Below the pieces are notes generated by a model. It made no database searches. It was not told the origin of the DNA and worked only from the letters and a program-made list of their open reading frames with translations. Shown piece by piece: positions 1 through 6,872 of a stretch of DNA of 26,302 nucleotides. Origin of the DNA: a virus; the IMG/VR virus record IMGVR_UViG_3300022818_000014, positions 1-26,302 of that record. One strand, written 5' to 3'. Each line of letters opens with the position of its first letter. Positions within the stretch are counted from its first letter, which is position 1. The translations under genes were made by a program, and so were the position numbers.

Positions 1-55
1 AAATCAAAATAGCCTATATATAAGCCATTGACATTCGATTGACGGGTGGGGGGTC
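1..55. repeat. 55-bp direct repeat, copy 1
   Basis: Bases 1-55 are identical to 1357-1411 in the same orientation, and the match stops at base 56. It may extend left of the window. It contains two TTGAC motifs and a G-rich run near its 3' end. The copies bound a 1.36-kb segment. Its function is not clear; it could be a terminal or packaging repeat, a recombination site, or an assembly-graph loop. Confidence 0.9.
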
Positions 56-105
56 TGATGTATCTAGCAATTGAGTCAATTTAAGGCTTTTTAGGCTGTT
101 TTTCG

Positions 106-124
106 CTTGTCAGCCCTTGACAAG
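106..124. promoter_or_regulatory. Inverted repeat overlapping -35 (possible operator)
   Basis: CTTGTCA, five bases, then TGACAAG form a perfect 7-bp dyad whose right arm contains most of the -35 box of the promoter at 117-145. A protein bound here would block RNA polymerase. A weaker version (TGTCA, seven bases, TGACA) overlaps the -35 at 1609. Confidence 0.45.
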
Positions 125-145
125 ATTTTTATTCTATGATAGAAT
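117..145 (+). promoter_or_regulatory. Sigma-70 promoter for the lysis-like genes
   Basis: TTGACA (117-122), a 17-nt spacer and TAGAAT (140-145), preceded by a TG-containing extended -10. The expected start is near 152, leaving a roughly 110-nt leader before the first gene at 265. The leader has a 12-bp palindrome (TCAAGGCCTTGA, 167-178) and a hairpin at 205-222, so control after initiation is possible. Confidence 0.65.
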
Positions 146-166
146 AGGGATAGTGAGATGAGAAAG

Positions 167-178
167 TCAAGGCCTTGA
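167..178. promoter_or_regulatory. 12-bp perfect palindrome in the leader
   Basis: TCAAGGCCTTGA is fully self-complementary and lies about 15-26 nt after the predicted transcription start, a usual place for a repressor site. No regulator is identified in the window. Confidence 0.35.
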
Positions 179-204
179 AAATACAAAGAGTTATCGGGGC
201 ACAG

Positions 205-222
205 GCGGGAGGATAATCCCGC
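205..222 (+). other. Leader hairpin
   Basis: GCGGGA (205-210) and TCCCGC (217-222) pair around a 6-nt loop, 43 nt upstream of the first gene. No T-run follows, so it is more likely a leader RNA structure than an intrinsic terminator. Confidence 0.45.
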
Positions 223-264
223 AACTAAAAATAACGGAGTTTAATTAATTAAAATAAAAACAAA

Positions 265-378
265 ATGGAAAAAGTCAAAGAAGTATTACGGGTGTTGTTT
301 TATGTAGTATTGGGCGGATGTATAGCTTTAGGCTATCATATCGCATACACCAATTACATAGACCAATTACATTTCTAA
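265..378 (+). CDS. 37-aa single-pass membrane protein, holin-like
   Basis: A 37-residue protein with a short charged N-terminus (MEKVKEVLR), one hydrophobic helix at about residues 8-27 and a short polar tail. It is the first gene after the promoter at 117-145, and its stop lies 11 nt before the proposed start of the lysozyme-like gene at 390. A small membrane protein directly before a muralytic-like enzyme suggests a holin or membrane anchor, but that is from position only. No Shine-Dalgarno is seen; the leader is AT-rich like most genes here. Too small for a homology claim. Confidence 0.5.
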   Translation: MEKVKEVLRVLFYVVLGGCIALGYHIAYTNYIDQLHF

Positions 379-389
379 ATAATGGCGGT

Positions 390-737
390 ATGGCGGTTTT
401 ATCGCAAGATATCACTAGCATACAAGTCAAGCAGGTTGGGGCAGGGAATAAGTCGCAAGACTCTTTGCCCCTATCTGAAATCGTCAGGCGGATTATTATC
501 TTAGAATCATCAGCGGGGCGTAATAACTTTAGTAGGTGCGAATCAATAGGGAAATATAATCGGTCAGGATATGGAATACACGGCGGAAAGTGGATATGCT
601 TTGACACTAAAGAAGAAGAAGAAAAAGCAATCGGTAAATGGTTTGAAAATAAAATGCAATCGATGACACTAGAACAAGCTTTGAAAGTGTATAACTCTAT
701 TAATCCCAACTATTTAAGTAATTTTTTAAATTTATAA
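390..737 (+). CDS. Small lysozyme/transglycosylase-like protein
   Basis: I place the start at ATG 390 (115 aa), because the in-frame ATG at 318 lies inside the preceding 37-aa gene and its extra residues look non-coding. Residues 34-65 hold the motif region: a hydrophobic helix then ILESSAGRNN, with Glu39 in an E-S-S context typical of lysozyme/SLT-fold catalytic glutamates, followed by a G-K-Y-N-R-S-G-Y-G-I turn. Two cysteines (50, 70) could pair. The C-terminal helix has ALKVYNSINPNYL, recalling the Tyr-Asn element of lytic transglycosylases. There is no signal peptide, so export would need the upstream membrane protein, or the enzyme rides in the virion. Catalytic role is inferred from motifs only. 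Confidence 0.55.
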   Translation: MAVLSQDITSIQVKQVGAGNKSQDSLPLSEIVRRIIILESSAGRNNFSRCESIGKYNRSGYGIHGGKWICFDTKEEEEKAIGKWFENKMQSMTLEQALKVYNSINPNYLSNFLNL

Positions 738-741
738 TTAT

Positions 742-897
742 ATGGACGAAAAAATGCTTTTGATGTTTGAAGCTGAGAATGAGATACTGGATATCATAGA
801 CAATGCGGATAAATTTACTAGGGGAGATTTGCAAGGTGCTTTAGAGGCACAACTAATGATATTAATAAATAAAGTAGAAGAGGAGGTAATCAAATGA
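742..897 (+). CDS. 51-aa acidic hypothetical protein
   Basis: Starts MDEKMLLMFE and reads 51 residues, mostly predicted helix and strongly acidic at the C-terminus (KVEEEVIK). It begins four bases after the lysozyme-like gene, and its stop overlaps the next start in an ATGA junction at 894-897. No function is recognised. Its last codons contain AGGAGG (881-886), which serves as the ribosome-binding site of the next gene. Confidence 0.45.
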   Translation: MDEKMLLMFEAENEILDIIDNADKFTRGDLQGALEAQLMILINKVEEEVIK

Positions 898-1029
898 CTA
901 AATATCTAAGCTATAATCAATTGTGCTACTTGCTGAATATGAATCCCGTGCTATATAGGAAACATTAAAAAACGCCTAACTAATTATGGCACATTCGCCA
1001 TAGATAGATATAGGCTAAACGATTTCTAA
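894..1029 (+). pseudogene. Small HTH-like gene split by a frameshift
   Basis: ATG 894 has the only textbook Shine-Dalgarno noted here (AGGAGG, 881-886, 7-nt spacing). The frame reads MTKYLSYNQLCYLLNMNPVL and stops at 966-968. The +1 frame from about 952 continues plausibly through YIGNIKKRLTNYGTFAIDRY to a stop at 1027-1029. Joined, they give a roughly 45-aa protein resembling a short excisionase/helix-turn-helix fold. Either the gene is broken by one indel, the base calls are wrong, or the downstream frame is chance. A regulatory gene would suit this position. Confidence 0.35.
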
Positions 1030-1089
1030 AGCCTTACAGCTCATTTAAAGAGGTCAAAAAACGCTTAAAGACTTAAAAACGCCTAAAAG
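967..1089 (+). repeat. Three iteron-like AAAAACGCYTAA repeats
   Basis: Short direct repeats occur at 967-979, 1056-1070 and 1074-1089, each with an A-run followed by ACGCCTAA or ACGCTTAA; the last two are about 18 bp apart. Such repeats can be binding sites for replication initiators or regulators. The first lies inside the possible small HTH gene. Low complexity could also explain them. Confidence 0.3.
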
Positions 1090-1356
1090 AAAAATAAAAG
1101 AGAATAAGAGAGTATTACTAAGATAGCATAGGATAAGATATAGGATAGTAGTTAGTTATTGGTTTACCTGTTCTAGTGTCTAGTTATCTGTTAGTGTCCG
1201 TATATACATATCACACACAAAACAAACTACAAAATAAAAACATACACAACATAGCACGACATACAACACAACACGCACATAGCACAGACAAAGGCTTGTC
1301 TATGCAATACACAAGGGTCTGCCAATGTATATTTGGCGACACATAGCAAAATATAT
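1030..1356. other. Gene-poor stretch, A/C-rich
   Basis: No credible coding frame is visible on either strand. It begins A/G-rich and turns A/C-rich on the + strand at about 1200-1290. One small hairpin occurs at 1286-1301 (AGACAA, loop AGGC, TTGTCT). The skewed composition between the two direct repeats could mark a replication, packaging or recombination region, but nothing specific is proven. Confidence 0.5.
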
Positions 1357-1411
1357 AAATCAAAATAGCCTATATATAAGCCATTGACATTCGATTGACG
1401 GGTGGGGGGTC
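1357..1411. repeat. 55-bp direct repeat, copy 2
   Basis: A perfect copy of 1-55, located roughly 230 bp before the zinc-protein gene and 500 bp before the small terminase, where many phages have cos, pac or terminal-repeat sequences. A hairpin (GGACT, TAGG, AGTCC) follows at 1419-1432. Confidence 0.9.
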
Positions 1412-1608
1412 GCCTGAAGGACTTAGGAGTCCCTTAACCGAAAAAATTTGATGAATGTGGAACGACATAATATAAAAACTTAAATTATTTTTTCTATAAA
1501 AAACACTTTCCCCTATTAAAAATATTATTTTTTCCTAAAATATCCATCTGGGACTTAAAAATACTTTGGCTTAACTAAGCCCTTTAAATATAGGGACTGT
1601 CAGTATGC
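1412..1608. other. AT-rich intergenic region with dyads and a weak promoter candidate
   Basis: No gene is seen. It holds a hairpin at 1419-1432, a weaker promoter candidate TTGATG-17-TATAAA (1448-1476), T/A-rich DNA to about 1550, and the 14-bp palindrome GGCTTAACTAAGCC at 1568-1581, which lies 27 bp upstream of the strong -35 box and may be an operator. Confidence 0.45.
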
Positions 1609-1637
1609 TTGACAAGAATTGAAATCTGTGCTATAAT
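1609..1637 (+). promoter_or_regulatory. Consensus extended -10 promoter, leaderless
   Basis: TTGACA (1609-1614), 17-nt spacer, TATAAT (1632-1637), with TG directly before the -10 (extended -10). The ATG at 1644 is 7 nt after the last -10 base, where transcription should start, so the mRNA is predicted to be leaderless. The spacer (..AATTGAAATCTGTG..) is nearly the same as in the minus-strand promoter at 15433-15461. It probably drives the packaging/structural operon. Confidence 0.85.
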
Positions 1638-1643
1638 GCGTAT

Positions 1644-1847
1644 ATGAAGACTGAAAAACGCAAATGTTCTATCTGTGGTTCGAGGTCTGGATACGAAAAC
1701 CCCATTGGGGTATGTTTCGAGTGTGAGAAAGACTTCTGCTACGAACACCTACACTGCCTACAATTTAAAGTAGGCATGAAAGTTCTTGAACCCTTAAGAG
1801 ATGTTTGTGATGATTGTCAAAAGTTGTGGGGATATAGAATTTACTAG
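1644..1847 (+). CDS. 67-aa zinc-binding protein
   Basis: A short protein with paired cysteines: C8/C11 (CSIC), C24/C27 (CFEC), C32-H35-C38 and C55/C58 (CDDC), enough for two zinc sites in a treble-clef or RING/B-box-like arrangement. It is first in the operon driven by the promoter at 1609-1637, and its ATG coincides with the expected transcription start. The role is unknown; DNA binding near the packaging genes or regulation are both possible. The gene is followed by a hairpin at 1868-1881 and a smaller one at 1894-1906 before the small terminase gene. Confidence 0.7.
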   Translation: MKTEKRKCSICGSRSGYENPIGVCFECEKDFCYEHLHCLQFKVGMKVLEPLRDVCDDCQKLWGYRIY

Positions 1848-1867
1848 AACCCCCCCTGGAACGAATC

Positions 1868-1906
1868 CTCTCGTAGGAGAGAAACGTTTTAAATGCCTTT
1901 GAGGCA
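1868..1906 (+). other. Two small hairpins between zinc protein and terminase
   Basis: CTCTC/GAGAG (1868-1881, loop GTAG) and TGCCT/AGGCA (1894-1906, loop TTG). Neither has a proper T-run, so they may tune read-through, or affect the translation start at 1916, rather than end transcription. Confidence 0.35.
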
Positions 1907-1915
1907 GTTATATGT

Positions 1916-2332
1916 ATGGAAGATATTTTAAACGAACCTGAGGCCGTTTCTGAGGTCAAAGGAAAGAAGGGAGGTTTCAGAATTGGTGCTGGTCGTAAAG
2001 CTGGTTCCAAGAATCTGGTTTCAATAAAGAAAGCTATTTTAGAATACATGTCTCCCCAGGAACTTCAGAACCTGGTGAATAGACTCAAGAAATGGGCTAA
2101 GACCGATAAGAAAGTCGCTATGTTCTTAGCGGAACAAGTCTTCGGTAAAGCCAAGACCTCTGGCTCCGTACAAGTCGGTGGTGCGGTTATGCACATCGGG
2201 AAGATGTTAGACGAATTAGAATCCCAAAAATTCATTAAAATTCCTAAAGAAGAATATCATGTCGGAGACATTAGACCCGAGACTCCTGTCGAAGGAGTGG
2301 AGATTGAGAAATCTCTACCAAATCAAAGATAA
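1916..2332 (+). CDS. terS: Terminase small subunit (likely)
   Basis: A 138-aa protein directly before and overlapping the large terminase gene by 74 bp in another frame. Residues 19-33 read GGFRIGAGRKAGSKN, a basic glycine-rich N-terminal motif typical of phage small terminases and related DNA-binding proteins. A helical middle (about 35-80) and an extended C-terminal tail follow. The small subunit recognises the packaging site and feeds DNA to the large subunit. The call rests on motif and position. The start is the ATG at 1916, just behind a hairpin and without a Shine-Dalgarno; another ATG six bases upstream is out of frame. Confidence 0.75.
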   Translation: MEDILNEPEAVSEVKGKKGGFRIGAGRKAGSKNLVSIKKAILEYMSPQELQNLVNRLKKWAKTDKKVAMFLAEQVFGKAKTSGSVQVGGAVMHIGKMLDELESQKFIKIPKEEYHVGDIRPETPVEGVEIEKSLPNQR

Positions 2333-3806
2333 GGAATCTTGTCGGGTCAAGTTTGTTCCTAATCGTGCTCAACAGCACTTCATGGAGAATCGACATTCTC
2401 GCAATATTTTACTTAAAGCACGGCAGCTCGGTTATACGACACTTGAAGCTATTGATTGCCTAGATGATGCTCTCTTTACCAAGAACTACTCAGCCCTAAT
2501 GGTTAACTACGAAAAGGAACTAGCTGAGGATATTTTTAAAAATAAGATTTACTTCGCATGGGAAAACTTCCCTGAAGCTTTAAAGGCTCTTTACAAGGTA
2601 GACGCTGAACGAGCTAACCAGTTAGTCTTCGACTTTGGAGATAAAACATTTTCTACTATCGCTGTCAGAGCTTCTGGACGTTCTGGAACTCACAATCGAG
2701 TCCATGTTTCTGAATTAGGGAAGATGGCTAAGAAGTATCCCGACAAGGCTCGTGAAGTTCTTGAAGGAACTATTCCTTCTGTTCCTATGAGTGGTCGAGT
2801 AGATATTGAATCTACTGCTGAAGGTAATTATGGGATGTTATACGATATGTTCTGGGAAGCCTGGAATCGTCAGCGAGCCCCACATCCTACAGAATACAAA
2901 GCTTTTTTTTACAACTGGACTTGGGACGATGCAGAAATCGCCCAGATAAGAACCATCATCCCTGTAGGGGAAATGGACCAGTCTAAGATTTTTTTAGAAT
3001 ACCAAAAGAAACACGAACTCACCGACAAACAGATTACCTACTACTACCTTAAATGGTTGTCTTTAAAAAAGAATTGGAACGCCCTACATCAGGAATACCC
3101 CACTACCCCAGAAGAAGCCTTTGTGGGTTCGGGTCATTCGATGTTTGATGAGACAGTAATCACTAACTTACTGAAACGCTCTCATAGCGGATTAGTAGAT
3201 GGTGATTGGATTTTTTACGAACCTTATATAGATAAATACCACTACGCCTTAGGAATCGATGTTGCGGAGGGCGTGGGACAAGATAGCTCAACGATTGTCG
3301 TTATATGCTTTTCAGAGAAACGAGCCAAGGTAGTCGCTGAGTATGCTTCAAATAAAATACCTCCTGATATTCTGGCTTATGAAGTTAAACGGGGAGCAGA
3401 GAGATACGGCAATGCGATTGTCGCAGTCGAAAGAAATAATCACGGTCATACGACCATTTCAACTTTAAAAGGAATGTATTCGAATCTTTATACTGAGGTC
3501 AAAGACGACCTAGTGGAAGATAAGATTACAACCAAGTATGGCTGGCTGACTACTGGAGCTTCAAAACCCAAAATGATGTTTGAACTCAAGGATGCAGTTG
3601 AAAACAATTTAATCGAAATACCTTCTAGGAATATCCTAGAAGAACTAAGAACTTACGATAAGGAAGATGTAAGTGTCACTCGTTTTGAACCCACCCAAAC
3701 TAAACATTGGGACCGAGTAATGGCACTAGCTATCGCTTATCAGATGCGGTCATTCGCCTTTGATACGGAGATGGAAATCATTCCTTTCGCTAGGGAAACA
3801 TATTAA
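2259..3806 (+). CDS. terL: Terminase large subunit
   Basis: A 515-aa packaging motor with both expected domains. The N-terminal ATPase has a Walker A-like KARQLGYTT (residues 53-61), a Walker B-type strand RVHVSE ending in Glu152, and a coupling-like ESTAEG (184-189). The C-terminal RNase H-like nuclease shows its acidic residues in order: Asp334 in LGIDVAEG, Glu391 in VAVERNNHG and Asp485 in KHWDRVMALA. The enzyme uses ATP to move DNA into the prohead through the portal and cuts the concatemer. It overlaps the small-subunit frame (start 2259, before its stop at 2332), suggesting coupled translation. Length is normal and the gene looks intact. Confidence 0.93.
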   Translation: MSETLDPRLLSKEWRLRNLYQIKDKESCRVKFVPNRAQQHFMENRHSRNILLKARQLGYTTLEAIDCLDDALFTKNYSALMVNYEKELAEDIFKNKIYFAWENFPEALKALYKVDAERANQLVFDFGDKTFSTIAVRASGRSGTHNRVHVSELGKMAKKYPDKAREVLEGTIPSVPMSGRVDIESTAEGNYGMLYDMFWEAWNRQRAPHPTEYKAFFYNWTWDDAEIAQIRTIIPVGEMDQSKIFLEYQKKHELTDKQITYYYLKWLSLKKNWNALHQEYPTTPEEAFVGSGHSMFDETVITNLLKRSHSGLVDGDWIFYEPYIDKYHYALGIDVAEGVGQDSSTIVVICFSEKRAKVVAEYASNKIPPDILAYEVKRGAERYGNAIVAVERNNHGHTTISTLKGMYSNLYTEVKDDLVEDKITTKYGWLTTGASKPKMMFELKDAVENNLIEIPSRNILEELRTYDKEDVSVTRFEPTQTKHWDRVMALAIAYQMRSFAFDTEMEIIPFARETY

Positions 3807-4031
3807 ATGGAAGATGAAATAGTCGAAAAGATAAGACTGATTGATGGAATAGAACAGGTTGAGTACTGTCCATCTCAAGATGGAAAATTAGTGTCATTTA
3901 TTTTTCGTGCTAACGGAGATAAAAGATATGGAGGTTCTATTGGTGTACAAGATGGAAAATTAAACAAAGAAGATTTAGATGTATTTTTAAACGCAATTAA
4001 GGCCACTATAAATGGAAACAAAGAAAATTGA
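3807..4031 (+). CDS. 74-aa hypothetical between terminase and portal
   Basis: Starts directly after the terL stop codon and overlaps the portal start by 20 bp (TGA stop at 4029-4031). The sequence alternates beta-strand-like stretches (QVEYCPSQDGKLVSFIFRA) with a C-terminal helix (EDLDVFLNAIKATI), suggesting a compact alpha/beta fold. No family is recognised. Close packing with both neighbours suggests translational coupling and a packaging- or head-related role. Confidence 0.65.
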   Translation: MEDEIVEKIRLIDGIEQVEYCPSQDGKLVSFIFRANGDKRYGGSIGVQDGKLNKEDLDVFLNAIKATINGNKEN

Positions 4032-5949
4032 GTACCCAGAAATGGTTACCAAGTTTGTAAACTATATCAGTACTCACGCTCAGGGAACAATTAACCTGAC
4101 AGATGAGGTATCTTACAATCAGAAAGATGTTATTAAAGATAACATTTTAGATAGGAATTTTAAATTCTCTGTACCTTTATATTCAGATGGAGATGAAAAG
4201 ACCTACTTCTCGATACCTTACATTTTAGCAGATGCGGTTTATAGAAACACCGATTTAGATACTAAAGATATCCAGATTAAATCTGACAACCCAGCGGCGA
4301 TTGATTGGATTCCCCTTATTCGTGGTGGAGTTAGAAACTACCTAAAGACTTCTCACTACGAGGATTTAATGAATGACATCCGTAAAGAACTGATTGATAT
4401 GGGTCACGTCATCACCAAGGAAGTTGATGATGATACTAAGATTGTTAGCCTTTTAAATATTGTTCGCCCAGCAGATTCGATTGATATCCAAGATGGAGGA
4501 TGTGCAGAAGCTGTGTATATGTCTTGGGAACAAATGCAATCCAACAAAGAAGCCTGGGGTGATTCTTGGAAAGAAGTTGTAAAACTAAAAGAGATAATGG
4601 ATTCTGTCCAACGCAAGACCTTTAGGGTTTATGAGTTTTGGACTATAGATAAATTTAAAGTAGCGGGTGAAGAAAAAGAAACCAAGGGTTGTATCAAATT
4701 TTTAGACAATACCATGGTGGAAGCGGAAGTTCCGCAAGACCCAGCCAACTGGTTCCCCTATGTAGTATTGGAAAAATTCTCAACTCCTTATACCGAAACG
4801 ATTAAGGGAGAACGATTAAAGAAACTTAAAAAAGCTGGATTGATTCGTGGTGTTGACCAACTACCGATTTATCCTTACGAAGAACAAGCCTTGATAAAAG
4901 TTCTAGGACGATGGATGGGTATGGGTTATTACGAACTACTCAGAAACGAAGGCAAGGCATTTAATAAGACGATGAACTCTAAACTCCGTTATGATGACCT
5001 TTTACATAAGGGAGTTACGGTTCACACAAAAGCTCCATTTGGTTCTAACCAAAAGGGTTCTGGACGAGGATTAGAAGCGGACATTATGAATCGCATCCAA
5101 ACTGGAACTATGATTTCTATTAAAGCAGGAGAAAAGATAGAACGTTTAAATCTTGGAACTTTGACAGCGGACTTTTTAGCAACAGCAGAAAAATGGTTTG
5201 AACTGGCCAGACAAAAAGTTGGCATCTCTCAAACAGCTGTGGCTCAAGCCCTGCCAAGTTCTACTCCAGCTACCACTGCTGTCATTAACGAGAAGCAAGC
5301 TAAGAACGCATTTGATATTGTTAATGAACAGCAGGGAATATTTTTTGAAAGACTATTCTCTCGGTTCAAGATTAAGACAATTATCGAAGCCTTAACCCAA
5401 GAAGAGTGGACTAAGATTATAGGAGACCCCGATGAACTAGCTCGTATGGAAGAAGCCTTTGTTCAGAACCTAGTGAACTCAAAAGTTCAAGAAGCGGCTG
5501 ACCTAGGTAAGTTTGTTCCAGAAGGTTCTTCAATGCCACCCGAAGAATTAGATAAGATTGGAATGGCAGTTAAAACAATGAGGGCAAGACAAGGTGGACA
5601 AAGACAAGCCCAGTTTAAAGAGTTTAAAGATGACTTGATTAAAAACTTCGACTTCTTTATTTCGTTCTACATTACTGATAACTCTTTTGATAAGAACGCA
5701 ATTTTAAGAGCGATTCAAGAAGCTATCAACTCGGTGGTACAAAACCCAATGAGCGAACTAGATGCTGACAAACTAACCGAAGCTAAACTCGACTTAATGA
5801 ATTTAGATATCTCTTCTTACAGAAAATCTCCAGAAAGAATAAGAGCAGAGAGAGAACAAGCTATTGCAGCGGCTCAAGGTGGAACAGCAGTTAATCCTGT
5901 TGAGTCGGCGGCAAAAACATTTGGTCAAAATAATACTCAGACAGCCTAA
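4012..5949 (+). CDS. Portal protein
   Basis: 645 aa, directly downstream of the terminase and upstream of scaffold- and capsid-like genes, the canonical portal position. The length and mixed alpha/beta sequence with a long helical C-terminal half fit dodecameric portals of the larger (podovirus-type) class. The C-terminal region, after about residue 560, is helical and rich in Glu/Lys/Gln, ending in an Ala/Asn/Thr-rich tail (AAKTFGQNNTQTA). The portal forms the head vertex that docks terminase and later the adaptor. No single diagnostic motif is visible; assignment depends on synteny, size and general sequence character. The stop overlaps the next start as TAATG. Confidence 0.82.
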   Translation: METKKIEYPEMVTKFVNYISTHAQGTINLTDEVSYNQKDVIKDNILDRNFKFSVPLYSDGDEKTYFSIPYILADAVYRNTDLDTKDIQIKSDNPAAIDWIPLIRGGVRNYLKTSHYEDLMNDIRKELIDMGHVITKEVDDDTKIVSLLNIVRPADSIDIQDGGCAEAVYMSWEQMQSNKEAWGDSWKEVVKLKEIMDSVQRKTFRVYEFWTIDKFKVAGEEKETKGCIKFLDNTMVEAEVPQDPANWFPYVVLEKFSTPYTETIKGERLKKLKKAGLIRGVDQLPIYPYEEQALIKVLGRWMGMGYYELLRNEGKAFNKTMNSKLRYDDLLHKGVTVHTKAPFGSNQKGSGRGLEADIMNRIQTGTMISIKAGEKIERLNLGTLTADFLATAEKWFELARQKVGISQTAVAQALPSSTPATTAVINEKQAKNAFDIVNEQQGIFFERLFSRFKIKTIIEALTQEEWTKIIGDPDELARMEEAFVQNLVNSKVQEAADLGKFVPEGSSMPPEELDKIGMAVKTMRARQGGQRQAQFKEFKDDLIKNFDFFISFYITDNSFDKNAILRAIQEAINSVVQNPMSELDADKLTEAKLDLMNLDISSYRKSPERIRAEREQAIAAAQGGTAVNPVESAAKTFGQNNTQTA

Positions 5950-6197
5950 TGGTTAAAAAAGAAATAGACAAAGTAAAACAAGCCGAACAATTTATGACGG
6001 CTTGGAGAAATTCAGATTTCTATGATTTTGTCATAGAAGTAATTGAAACTGAATTAAGGGCTGAACATTTAAATGTGGCGATGTTTAAATCTATGGATGA
6101 AGGAACTCCCCTTTCAAATGAAGAGGTTGGTCAAATGGCCAAGATAGAGTTTCAAGCCAATTTAAGAATACAAAATATCAAAGACGCTTTAGAATAG
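5949..6197 (+). CDS. 82-aa helical hypothetical
   Basis: Translationally coupled to the portal through a TAATG overlap. The protein is almost all helix, charged and without cysteine or membrane segments (for example FVIEVIETELRAEHLNVAMF). Similar small helical proteins are common between portal and scaffold genes, but no function can be named. Its TAG stop overlaps the first bases of the degenerate tRNA at 6196. Confidence 0.65.
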   Translation: MVKKEIDKVKQAEQFMTAWRNSDFYDFVIEVIETELRAEHLNVAMFKSMDEGTPLSNEEVGQMAKIEFQANLRIQNIKDALE

Positions 6198-6266
6198 CAG
6201 GTGAGTGTAATGGCAGCACGGATGGCTCATAACCATCAAGAAGCAGTTCGACTCTGATACCCGCAA
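6196..6266 (+). tRNA. Degenerate tRNA-Met (anticodon CAT)
   Basis: A cloverleaf can be drawn: D stem 6205-6208/6216-6219 with a GG-containing loop, perfect anticodon stem GATGG/CCATC (6221-6225/6233-6237) around CTCATAA with anticodon CAT at 6228-6230, a 4-nt variable loop, and a T loop TTCGACT (6247-6253) on a stem with one mismatch. The acceptor stem (6196-6202/6259-6265) has two mismatches (A-A, A-C) and position 8 is G instead of the usual T. CCA is not encoded. It may be a decaying or atypical phage tRNA for Met, or for Ile if the C is modified to lysidine. Confidence 0.6.
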
Positions 6267-6297
6267 CAAATCCTTTAATAAATTAACAAAAAAAAGC

Positions 6298-6849
6298 ATG
6301 ACGGATTTAAACCAAGATGAGGACATCGAAAAAGATGAACCCTTAGAAGGAGAATCTGATGACCTAAATTTTCTCGATGAGGAGAAAGAAACTCAGAAAC
6401 CTCTAGAAGAACAAGATGCTACGGCACTTGAAATCTTCAACAAAAAAGTCGGGAAGAGTTATAAGTCGTGGGATGATGTCTCTAAAAGCGAAAAGCAAAG
6501 AGATATCGACTTCGCTAAGAAAGGAAATGAGAAACCATTAGTTGAAAAACCAATGTCTTCTGAAATTTCCGAAAGATTACTCAGAGTCGAACAACCAGAG
6601 TCTAAATTTATGATTGATGAAATCAAAAAAGACCACCCTGGAGAAGACCCTTATAAGTATTGGAATAGTTCCGAATACTATCGTAAGGAAGCTAAGGCGA
6701 GAGCTGAAGCTGAAGAGAACAAGAAAAGGATTGCAAATCCCTCAGGTAACTCGGAGGGACAACCAGTGAAAGACCCCATGAGCCAAAAGTTCATGAAGAA
6801 CTTTCCTCCTGCTATTGAAAAAGCTATGAAACGCATGGCCAAGAGTTAA
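6298..6849 (+). CDS. Scaffold-like acidic protein
   Basis: 183 aa, between the portal and the head genes. The first 60 residues are very acidic (MTDLNQDEDIEKDEPLEGES), followed by a helical charged middle and a basic C-terminus ending in KAMKRMAKS. An acidic, probably disordered N-terminus with a basic helical C-terminal capsid-binding end is the usual build of phage scaffolding proteins, which guide procapsid assembly and then leave. Assignment is from order and composition, not from a conserved motif. Its leader is A-rich and has no Shine-Dalgarno. Confidence 0.6.
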   Translation: MTDLNQDEDIEKDEPLEGESDDLNFLDEEKETQKPLEEQDATALEIFNKKVGKSYKSWDDVSKSEKQRDIDFAKKGNEKPLVEKPMSSEISERLLRVEQPESKFMIDEIKKDHPGEDPYKYWNSSEYYRKEAKARAEAEENKKRIANPSGNSEGQPVKDPMSQKFMKNFPPAIEKAMKRMAKS

Positions 6850-6872
6850 TCTAAGAAATTAAAATAATTTAA

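Noticed and set aside
28-45. Promoter inside the 55-bp repeat (two TTGAC boxes)
   Set aside because: No acceptable -10 lies at a 16-18-nt distance for either box in either copy.
318-389. Upstream ATG extension of the lysozyme-like gene
   Set aside because: The extra 24 residues lie wholly over the 37-aa membrane gene in another frame and look non-coding; ATG 390 is the better start.
382-500. Alternative ATG 382 frame starting MAVWRFYRK
   Set aside because: It stops early and carries no recognisable motif, while the overlapping frame holds the lysozyme-like E-S-S sequence.
1868-1906. Intrinsic terminator after the zinc protein
   Set aside because: Stems are only 5 bp and no T-run follows; listed only as small hairpins.
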